Below, in pieces: positions 25,801 to 37,800 of a stretch of 64,000 nt of DNA. The position numbers and the translations under genes are program-made. Position 1 is the first letter of the stretch, and every line of letters starts with the position of its first letter. This DNA comes from Aradus depressus (lineage: Eukaryota; Arthropoda; Insecta; Hemiptera; Aradidae): NCBI GenBank assembly GCA_963662175.1, contig OY759216.1, positions 53,089,087 to 53,153,086 of the forward strand. Direction: 5' to 3'. The notes under the pieces were generated by a model. The model was given only the letters and a program-made list of their open reading frames with translations, searched no databases and had not been told where the DNA came from.

Positions 25801-28800
25801 CTCTTCCGGTCCCTGACAAACACTTCCTGCCATACAGAAGTGGAGGGAGTAGCCTCAGGAGTCGTGGTTTCTGCTTTTTTACCTTCGTCACCCATGACTG
25901 ATTGTAAGTTAAAACTTACTCATCAGAAAAGTAAAAAAGAAAAAAAGGAAAACACACACACGAAACAATAACATCAAATTAAAACATAAAACGAACAAAA
26001 GAAAGTGAAGATAAAGTAAAGTAAAAGGAATAAACTGAATTAAATTGAAATATTTTAAGTAAGGTTATTTTTTCAAGTTTCTGATGAACACATAAAGTTT
26101 CAAGTTTCGAATGAACACGTAACATAAAATTCAAACAGAAATTAACCACAGTTCTCTTAAAAAAAAAAGAATCGGAAATATTATAAACAATAAGTTTAAA
26201 TAGCCTTCAAAGAAAACGAGTATTGAGGAGCACAAAAACGTGTTGTTCACCATTCGGTAGTTGGCCACGTCATCTTACTAATCTTAGTATTTTAATTTAG
26301 CAGACAAATATGGTAGAAATGTTTGATTAAATGTGCAGTTGAGAATTATTAAATATGATGTCACACACTTCCATTTTCCAAATCCACATGTGATTTAACA
26401 AATAATCCACACTACAGTGAGTAATTATTTATTCACTATTTTCAAAATAGTATACACTTAATGGCCCGGACAATCACTCTAGTCCATAAGAAGAAGAATA
26501 AAACGTACTCTAAAAAGTTATCACAGAATTACTGGAAAATTGGATCAAATAAAAAATTAAAGCAATTATTTACAACTTAACTTCTGAGATCAAGAAAGTG
26601 GGTTCGAAACCCGACCGAGGCCCTTAGTTTATTTTATCTGGGAGGTAAAATAAACTTAAGCACACCGTCCTTCGGATGGGACGTTAAGCGATGGTCCCGA
26701 GCCTGTACGATGTCAGGTAGTCGTTAAAGACCCCTACCCTAGGTTAATAAAAATTTAGGGTAGGCAAAATTTAGGACTCCCACAGTAGAGTCGGGCTCAT
26801 GTACACCAGAGTGACGAAAGAGCGCTCTGGTAGAAAGCGATATCGTAGTTAAAGCCAGGGCATGAGTCATAAAACCTAACCTAACCTACAACTTTACTAT
26901 AGTGTATACTGACACAATCTATAAACGGTACGGCTATGTACTTCCCCAGCAAGAATCAATCAAATAAGTATTCGCTCTCCCTCCAAAGCCAATCGACCGT
27001 TTGGACGAACAACTCCATACTTGACTTACATAGTGGCTTCTGAATCTTCATACTAATTTTTTCTTTCTTCCCTTCTATCGATTTCGCGGAAAATTAATAG
27101 ATGCCATCCTTATGGGGTTTTGAATTTAAATATAAAATTTCATTTCGATACATTCATTACATCGGTAGTTACTGTGATTTTTGAGTTAAGCCTCCTCCCT
27201 AATCCCCCTTCCCTTTGGCCGATTTGGCTGAAAATTGATAGGTGTCGTCCTTAGAGGGTTCTGGATACACGTATAAAATTTCATGTCAATGAATTCATTT
27301 AACAGGGAGTTAACGTGTTTTTTTTCGTTTTTGGTATCAGTAAATCAGAAAATTTGAAATTCCGTTGAACAACGCATCAAATTTTATTTCTAACCGATTA
27401 CATAACTTTCTCTATACTTCGTATAACTGCGGAAGTAAAACAACTGACTGACTGTCAATCTCTCTTACTCGATATACCTACATAAGAATTACTAAAAATA
27501 TTGAAGATTCCATGAATCTCTACTGGTCGGATTAACTAAACTCGAACTTTCTGAAACGTTAACAAGTGATAACGTGATCTAAAATAAAATAAACTTTTAG
27601 ATGAACGACAATATTAAAATAAGTTTAAAAGAAAAGAACTACTCTACTACAAAACGAACGAATCAGGTTATTTGGATAAAAATAAGTAAGTTGGAATATG
27701 AAGGTTACAATATAAAACTTGGTCAGGGACCACTCTAGATCAACAAAGAATACATGAAATAACCTACTGACAAAAATAAATGATTCAGTTCGCAACAGTT
27801 ATATTAAAAATTAATAAGCAAATATTAATTTATAACGATTTTTTAAAATTATTTATGTAATTATTTATTTCTTATGAACTTTCAGAGGAGTATTTTACTG
27901 AATTTCCATCGCTAAAGCAATAAAATCTGTGAACAAGGGAAGACTTTCGATGGTTAAATGTTGATAAATGTACCATAATATATTATATTAAATACTTCAC
28001 TGAGCAGCTTATTTGGTTAATAAAAAAATCATATAGTGCTTTAATTTTTTTTTTTTTTATTGCAACATTTTTGGGTCATCCATTTTGCATTCAATTTTAA
28101 GGAAATTTCTACGCTTAGAAAGCAAAAAATATAATACATAGCAGATGAAATGCGGATAACCTTGATCAATAGCAGTATATATCAGAATCGATATTCCCCA
28201 GTTAAGTTCCTCTTTCATATAACAAATTTCTTTCAAGGCCAGGCCCGGATTAAGGGGGCGCGCCCCAAATACTTCGCATTTTTACATATTTAAGATTCTA
28301 AAATTGAATTTGCTGAATTTGAGAATGCAGCACACTTGTATGCAATAATTATGACCCAGAATAAATTAATCTTGAAAATATTCGAGAATGTTTTTATTAT
28401 GGTAGCTAGTTAGTTATTGTGGCTCATGAGTGGGCTTTAACTACGAGGTTATAGCGCTCTTTCGTCGCACTTGTCGGACATAAGCCCTACGTCTACTGCG
28501 TCAAAAAATTTGGCTACTCTAAATATTTATTAATTTAAGGTCGAGGTCTTTAAACGAGTATCTGATATCGCACAGGCTCGGGACCATCGCATAACATCCC
28601 ATCCGAACTTTTAACGAATTGTTACAACAACTTTCAGAGGTGTTAAAAAATTCAAACAGTTTTATCCTCGCCGATAAGAAATTGACGTTAAATCACAATT
28701 CCAATGAGAAGAGAATTCTTCCTTCATGGTGGACAACTGTTGCAGTTGGTGTTACATCCACAGTATAGGGGCAGTTATGTAATCTGTTCCATGTTTTCTG

Positions 28801-31800
28801 ACATCCTGTGTCCGTGAACCCGATAGAATAAATGTATGGACAAGAAATTTTACGTGTATCCAGAACCCCACCATTTTAATTTTTATATAGGGATAACACC
28901 TGTGAAAATGAGCGAACGCTCGAAACGTCAGGAATAATAAAATAAGGAAGTTAAGTGCTGTGTGAACCCTTATTTAATGTAACAACACTTCCACAACACA
29001 TACAAAAACAATTGATTATGTCCGCTGAAGCGATTAATCATGTAATGTATACAAGTATTTGAAATATTCGAATGGTCGCTGATCCATGGATCTTCTAGTT
29101 TCAATTTTCGGTTTATCAAAATGATATATTTGACATATAGACAGACCTACGGAGCCTTCTCCTGTGTGTTACTCTCTCTGTAATATATTGTGAGATGGTG
29201 GAGCCTGGATGTCTACCTGGCCTCCACTCACCTGTGTGTGAGGTCCTCCAGCTCTCTCTATAGCAACACAACACAGCCCCCCCCCCCCCCCCCCCCCCCC
29301 CTCGTCCCTTTCACTCGGTAACCTTTACACACCCCCCCTTCTCCATCCCCACACTTTTAATTCCCACTTACACTACAATACCCACTTGACTATTATTCTC
29401 ACCAAACCATTCGGCTCTGCCCAACTTAAAAGAGAAGTCCGTCCATGGTCAAGTTGCGTCAAATTACCGGCTATTTCCATGATATACACAACTTGTTTCT
29501 ACTTTCCGATAAGGGAAGAATTCGGTGATGAGTTTTCAATGGAATTTCATGTTTTCCAACCCCCTGAATGTCCAAAAAACGACATGTTATCTAGAACATC
29601 TTAAGGACGACACCTATATATTTTCAGCCAAATCGACATTAGGGGTGGAGGTAAGGAGGAGTTTAATGAATTTAGCGGCACAAAATTTCATATGTAAATA
29701 CAAAACCCCATAAGGACGGCTACCTATTAGGTTTCCGTAAAAGGGGGAGGAGAGGGTTTCGATTCAATAACCCTATCAACTGTCAATGAAAATATCGACA
29801 GAAAATTTAGTATGAGGATTCAGAAGCTCTTATGTAAGCCAATTATTGATTTTTAGCCCAAACGATTGATTGTATTTGGAGGGAGAGCGAAAACTTAATT
29901 GATTAATTAGTGCTGGGGAAGTACATTGCCGGATGACTCACTAATGACTCTTTTGAGTCGAGCAACCCCTCTGATTGTTCCCTTCTTTTCGGCTGATTCT
30001 TCTGAATATTAATCACACAATAGAGTGATTCAATCAGCCCTCGAGGGAAAAAATAAAAATAAATAAATACAACATAAATAAAAATAATACACAAAAAAAA
30101 TTAATAGTTAAACGCAGGGAGGTAAAATAAACTTAAGCACGCCGTTCTTCGGATGGGACGTTAAGCGATGGTCCCGAGCCCGTACGATGTCAGGTACTCG
30201 CTAAAGACCCCTGGCCCTAGAATAAAAATTTAGGGTAGGCAAAATTTAGGACTCCCATAGTAGAGTCGGGCTCATGTCCACCAGAGTGACGAAAGAGCAC
30301 TCTGGTAGGAGGCGATATGACCTGGTAGTTAAAGCCCGGGCATGAGTCATAATAACTAACTAATGAATGTATAAAATAATACTCATTATTTCGAAAATAC
30401 AATGAAAAAAAAAACATTCAACAAAGTATTTTCAAAAAGAGTCTATGTAGTCATGTATTTTATCCAGTGAACATGTCCGGAATCACAAATCCACGAAGAT
30501 CTAGGAGTTTCTCTATATGCAGATCACATGGAGAAGGTTGTGAAAAGACACCAGGAAGGCCTTCTGACTTGTTCCGGGGCTGTACACAGTGCATGCAGTC
30601 TAGGTGCGGGAGGCGACTCAAACACTATACCAGGCCATCCTAGTTTAAACTCTTTATTTTATACATTTGTGTATAGTATCATGTATCTTGCAGCTTCAAA
30701 TAATCGTTGTTGTTGTTGTTATCCAGTGAACCATTATTATTCAAAAATAAGACTTATGGTACCTGCTCAATTTCATTTTATATTTTTATTTATATTGAAA
30801 GTGAGTTCTAAAAATAATAAATAAGTACATTATTTAGAATTTTGTACTAAATAAAGTCAACTGACGTTAGTGTTGCCACCCTAGACTAATTCACTGTTCA
30901 TCCTGTTGAGTTTGAACACAATTCGTTCGATAAAAACAAAAAAAAAAAAAAACATTTGTATGTACATATAGATATTTAACATTTTTGCAGAGATATTATG
31001 AAACACTTGATAAAAAATATAAAGAAAAACGTAAGTTTTAAAAAAAAAATATTGTCTATTTCACAAAATATATAAGGAGTACTTTCGGTATTGCTACCAT
31101 CGTCAGCCACGACTTAACAAATGGTAGCAATACCGAAAGTACTCACAAACATTTTCTATATGTTGTATAGACAATATTTTTTAAAAAACATACGTTTTTC
31201 TTCATATTTTATATATTGACATAAACAAAGATTGAGATTAGAACGGATTAACAAAAGCTGTTTAATTAAAATATTTTTTAAAGTGATTAGATTCTCAACT
31301 AGTTGAATCATAACCAAAAACTATATAGTCCGGTGAACAAATTAACATTTGTGCAAAATTTGATGTAAATCTGAGACAGATGCTACAGATATCGTGTCTC
31401 AAAGGAATCGCTTCATTCGGCCAATAAACAGAAATGGTTGTCCTGTTATATCTGAGCCACATGACCACTTGGGATGGAGTGTAATAAGTTAAGAGGTTGG
31501 GTCTGGAGGTAGGACAGGTGTGTGGAGGCCAGGTAAGGAGCAGACTGCATGGCGTCCAACCCAACCAGGGATGAGAGCAGAAAAAACATCACCTTGAGGG
31601 GAGAGAGTGCCAGGTGAGCAGGGGGGGGGGGGGGGGGGGGAGCCCTTCCAGCTCTCAGTAGGGCCCCTCACAATGTATGTACTTCCCCAACACGAGTTAA
31701 TCAAATATGTTTTCGCTCTCCCGCCTTACCGATTTATCGTTTGGTTTAAAAATCGATGTCTTACAATTCTGTATCGATACATTCATTAAATGGGTTATCA

Positions 31801-34800
31801 GGATTTTTGAGTCGAGCCTCCTCCTCTGACCCCCGTGATGAATTTAAATATGAACTTTTGTGTCGATACATTCATTATTTCGGTTGTTATCGTGTTCACA
31901 AGCACACTCACAGACATACAGATAGTTTTTTATTTCTAAAGCCATACCAATTATAAAGGAAGATTTGCAATTGGTCAAAAATTTGATGCAGAGTTTTCAA
32001 CAAAATTTCTTGTTTTTGACCACCAAATTCCAAATATGAAAAAACATTTTAAGTCTGTGTATGTATCTACGAACACGATAACTCCCAGTAAAATGGATGT
32101 TGATACATACTCGAACATACTATTGATTCAAATATAAAGTTTCGTGTTGATACAGAACATTGCCAGTGATTCTCCAATTTTTTGAATCTGAAATCCCAGT
32201 GAATTCTCGACATCGAATTTCAAACCGATTATATAACTTGCTCTATACTCCGTGTTGCTGGAGATGTAAAAATAATTCCGATAGACCTTATAGCAGGATA
32301 ACACTGGAGGAACTCTGGAGAAGTAAACACTATAGAGAGGGACACTTTCCATTCATTGTTTGGCAAGAAGAGCATGGGGAGTTGATATGAACAAGTTGTT
32401 AAGCTCGTAACTGGAGAATAACCTTCCGCAAAGGATCTGGAGATCCAACCGCTGCTTTGTGATCACGTTATGACAATATATTTCATACGATGTTGGATTT
32501 TACAAGTAAAAATGTTTACTCAAGATGTAATTTATCCTGGAGGATTGATTCACAGCTGGCTTTGATCAACGATGGCTGGTATTTAGTTAGTGATGCCTGG
32601 GAGATATCTAACAAACCCAGGCTGGCACTGCGCTTTCCTTCATCAGAAGAGATGTGGCTGCAACTATGTTCAATGATAACAATTATCTTTCTGAGTACGT
32701 ATATATGTATATATGTGTGTGTGTGTCTTTGAACGAGATAAATCCCGATAGAATGAATGTATCGACACGAAATTTGTTTTGTGTGACCATGAGGACAACA
32801 CCTAGATTTGTTTTGTGTGACCATGAGGACAACACCTAGATTTGTTTTGTGTGACCATGAGGACAACACCTAGATTTGCAGCCAAATCGGCTGAAGGGAA
32901 GAGGGCCATTAATTTATTAATTCGATCTGGGGAAGTACATTGGCATTGTTTCATCGACAACTTTCCTTTTTAAGTTCCCCCCCTGTAAGGAATGGCGATA
33001 GAGAGAAACGAAGAAAGTAATTTTATTTAATTCCACAAAACGTATATATACAGTGTAAACTCGATTTAACGACAAACTCCCTAAAACATCGAAATTACTT
33101 GAATCTGGTTGGTTTACCTTGTTGTCCATACAATGATACACTCTATATAGCATCAAACCCACTCTAAATAACGACAACAATACGTCATTATTTAGCAATA
33201 AACAGTACTTTCAAGTTGCCGAAATTAATAAGAACTGCATCTGTGCACGTTCTTTTGTTGCTTTATTGTCTAGCACGTATTTACCTCGACTGTCGGCATC
33301 ATACGTACCTACAGAAGATTCTAAGAAATTCGTTCTTTTGTTTGTTGTGATTATCTTGCAAGTGTTTACCTCGGCTGCTAGACTTTTTGTATAACCAAGT
33401 TGATCCCACAGTATCCCAAAGATATGAATAAAATACATAACAAAATACATACAATTAAAATACTGGAGCAGCAAAAAACGTCAGACGAAGATAACAGACT
33501 ATACGCAATAATTGTTATTTGTATCAATATTAATGTTTGTTGTTATACTTTATTAGTAAATACATATTATAATAGTAAAATACTATTAAATGTAATGTAA
33601 TATGTATTGATTTTTCTTTTCTTCATTTAACGACAACTCTCAATAACGCCATAAAATGCGCAGTCCCTTAAGTGTCGCTATATAGAGTTTACAATGTACT
33701 TATACATATTGGTACCGGTTTCGGGTCACTCTATCTGCAGTTCAACTTTGTGCTGACGATGGCGTAACGTGAAACCGGTCCACTTTATGGATATATTTTT
33801 GTGGAATTAAACAATATAAATGTCAAACAAGTTCTTTGTTACTTTCCTAGCTAGTGTGGTAAATAATAAAGGTTTAAGTGTTAAACTTAAGTAAATGATA
33901 AATAAATATAAATAAAAGTAATACTTAATTAATAATAATGAAATAATAATTAAAACAAAACAATAAATTACCACATTTCCTGTAGAAATTTTATCTCTTT
34001 GGTCTTTTACTAAATTTTGATTTCTACAGTAGTTTTTCGAAAAGGGCCCTTAAAAACTAAATTCTTAACTCTAATTCAATCTTTTTTTGTTTTATATTTT
34101 GGCCATTTTTTTAAATTTAAGTTATATATTTCTGGGTATATATGATGTACATATAAAAAAACAACAGTACCTTCTTTGCGGATCAATTTCACCGTCAATT
34201 CACTTCTATTTAGTTCATTTCAACTTAAGCCTAAACACCACTGTCCATGTTTCACTCAGACCGTCGCCATTCCAACCCAGGCCTCGACTCTCTACACACA
34301 TTAAAAAACAGCTGATGGCCGTTTTTTGTTTTTTTACTGGCATTTGTTTTGAAAAAAATGGTTTCTTATTATTTATTTACTAATTCAGTTTCTTTTTATA
34401 GAAAAATAAATATAATTAATTTTTTATTATTAATAATTTAATGTGTGTATTATTTTTATACATCACAGAATACAAAGAGTTATGGGGGAAGTTATGTAAT
34501 CAGTCAGAAATTCTATGTCGAGTTTTCACCGGGATTTCATCCTTTCCGATTGCCTGATTCCAACTATTCATTTTTAACCAAAGCAAAAAAAAGAGCAATT
34601 GATTTGATCATTCCGAGCTGGGGAAGTACACTGGTGATGATTCACCGACCACTTTTTCTTTACTAGTTTTCCCCAAAATTTCAAAAATATATTGCAGCAT
34701 TCATTGGGATCAGGTTTTGATTCCCGTCGTTGACAGTAATATAATAGGTTAGGTTAGGTTTTATAACTCATGCCTGGGCTTTAATTACGAGGGGTCTTTA

Positions 34801-37800
34801 ACGAGAACCTGACATTGTACAGGCTAGGGACCATTGCTTAACGTCCTATCCGAAGGACGGTGTGCTTAAGTTTATTTTATCTCCCAGATAAAATAAACTA
34901 AGGGCCTCGGTCGGGTCTCAAAACCCACGTTCATGAGCTCAGAAGATAAATAGGCATACCACTGAGCTACCGGCGCCCTAGTAATATAATATTTACTACA
35001 AAGAGATAAGAGCATTGAATGCTTAGGTCCCTAAATATATATACTATCCCATTCCCTTAAATCCAAAGCAGGAAAAAAAAGCAGCATCAGACGAGCCCAC
35101 TACAGCTGCGGTGACTCTATGCAGAATTTGATGTAGATCTAATTGTAAGACCTGACACAACAAACGACTAACATACAAAAACAAATTTGGATCTAGGCGT
35201 TTAAGATAAAATACTTCACTTCGCTCGGAATTTTTCTGTAAACAGTGGAACAAAACAAAAATTCCTCATTCATCAAACAAAAAAAAAAAAAATAATAAAA
35301 ATAGTGTTGTAATCTTATTTTTTGATGGGCCGTACGTTTACAAAGTTAATATCGTTGTTTATGTAGATACAGTCCCAAGAAAAATAAAATAAAAATCAAC
35401 TTGTCAAAAGAAAAAAAAAAATAAGAAGTTTATTGAAATGATTTGAACATAAATACAATGTTTACAAACATGTTTGTATATAAAAGTACTAAATGCCTTT
35501 TTGAGTGTAGATAAAACGGGGCTGGTACCCAGAGGTAATGTGTTTCAACTTGTCATCAATAAGCAGATATGTATATTCCATGGGCAGGAGCCTGGGAGCT
35601 GGCATACAATTACAGCTGATTTGCAAGTGGCGCCTCATATACTCTCCCCTCCCCTCCCCTTCAACTTGTTACACATTTTGTTATTTTTTCTTCATCTTCT
35701 TATTATATTTCTTCTTTTTGAGGGTTCTGTAGGTGGAAAACCGTCTGCGAAGCTTTATATTAACCAATGTTTCACCTCTGTCTGTCTTTTACATCACCAG
35801 ATATACGAAGTAAAGAGGATGTTATGTAATCGGTCAAAAATTCGATGCCGAGTTTTCAACAAAATTTCAGGTTTTTCGACCTCTTGATTCCAAAAATTAA
35901 AAAAATATATATCTGACTGTAGTATCAGCACAAATTTTTTTATGTGTAACCAAAACACTCTCTAAGAGCGACATCAGCCACTTCGGCCAAAGGAAAGAGG
36001 GTGTTAGGGAGCCTTAAAAAAAAACTCTAATAACTGTCGTTGTATAATGAATGTATAGGCACGAAATTTCAAATGTAAATTCAAAGCATTATAAGGACGA
36101 CATATATTTGATTTTCAGCGGCATCAGCCGGAGCGGAGGAGGATCAGAGAGAGAGAGACAACTAAAAACTTCCAATATCTGCCTATATGCCCGGGCTTGA
36201 ACTATTAGATCATGTCGCCCACCACAAGAGCGCTCTCTCGTCACACTGGTTGACAAGAGCAGACAGTACTGTGTGAGTTCCTTTTTTCACACTCTTCCCA
36301 CCCACATTTAATTAGGATATGGGTCCCTCAAAGTACGGAGTTTTTTAGTTTTTAACTACTAAAGTTTTCGCTCTCCCTCCAAAGCCAATAAACCTTTTGG
36401 GCTAAAACTCAATATCTGACTTACATAGTGGCTTCTGAAAACTCATTTAAAATATTATGTCGATTCCTTCATAACATTGGCAGTTATTAGGGTATTTGAG
36501 TAGAGCCCCTTCTCTGGTCCATCCCTTCTCTTCGACCGATTTCGCGGAAAATTGATAGATGCCATCCTTATGGAGTTTTGAATTTAAATATAAAATTTCA
36601 TGTCGATAAACTCATGCTATCGGGGGTTATCGTGTTCAAAAACACACAGATTTTTTTTTTCATTTGGAATGGGAATCAGGAGGTCGGAAAACATCAAATT
36701 CCGTTGAATACTTCGCATCGAATTTCTGACCGATTACATATGTTCCCTTATTCTTCGGAGAGGAGACGGGATCGAAAATGGTCCCAAAAGAAGAATGATG
36801 AAAGTTCTCTTGTTGAATGTTTAGGTAAGAAACAGAAGAAGGAAGATAGATTCTCCATCGATCACTGAGGATTCGACACAATCCTTAGGCGGCTAGAAGG
36901 AGGCTATAGATCCAGGGATTGTCAGAGCCGACTGACCGATATACTTATAACGAGCGGATGTGATTTATAGAGGACGAAGGTATTGTCTACTAAAACAGCC
37001 AGCTAACCTAACCGCGGGGCCCACAAGAGGCAACTCTTTAAATTATGTTGTCATGGATGTTGTGTTGGTTTTTTTTTGTTCTGGAGGAGGCCGAGGGTCG
37101 AGAACACCTGTGCGAGGTGTGGCAAGCAACAACAAAAAATGAAAAAGGAGAAGGAGCGAGAGAGAGAGAGCGAGAGGGGGTGGGGGGTGGGGAGGGGGCC
37201 TTGGAACTTGGAACTCGGCTAACTCAACAGGTGTACCAACAGTGTACCTCGGTCAGGTCAAGACACTCCTAGGTCTGCAGTCTCCCGTCTGATTAACCGG
37301 TCCCTTAGACCACTCAACCAGCTTCTCTCCAACATCTCCAAATAATCATTTCTTATTATGTCTTGTGTAAATGAATTGTTGTCACTATTAGTGACTCATG
37401 CCCGGACTTCAACTATTAGGTCATACATAAGAAGGACTCTTTTGAAGCACTGGTGGGCAATAGCCGACTACTGTGACAGATCTTTATCCCATTTTTCCCA
37501 CCCAGGATAGTGGCCTTACCTTACGAGTACCTGACATTGCAAAGGCATGGAACCACCCCCTCCATTCGAAGAACGGAGTGCCTCCCTGATAAAAAAAACA
37601 CCAGCTTGGTTCGAAGCCACGATCTTATGTACAGTGGGCAAGCATGATACCTCTGTGCTATCGGTGCCACTAAAAAGACAAAAGCTAAAACGGCAAAGAA
37701 TATTATCTTAAATGGGAAAGTGCAGATGACGTTCAACCAAATGCAGTTAAAATTGAAATTCATTTTGGGAATTTTAGAAAATAAATTTCTCGAAATGGGG

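Larger units (their letters stand above)
33697..33840. mobile_element. Hammerhead-bearing repeat pair
   Basis: Opposed copies of the ACCGGT-type motif with 'ggaattaaacaatata' downstream, the family box. Confidence 0.55.

Noticed and set aside
35474..35887. 137-codon plus ORF
   Set aside because: Its second half is dispersed repeat family D and the first half shows no domain.
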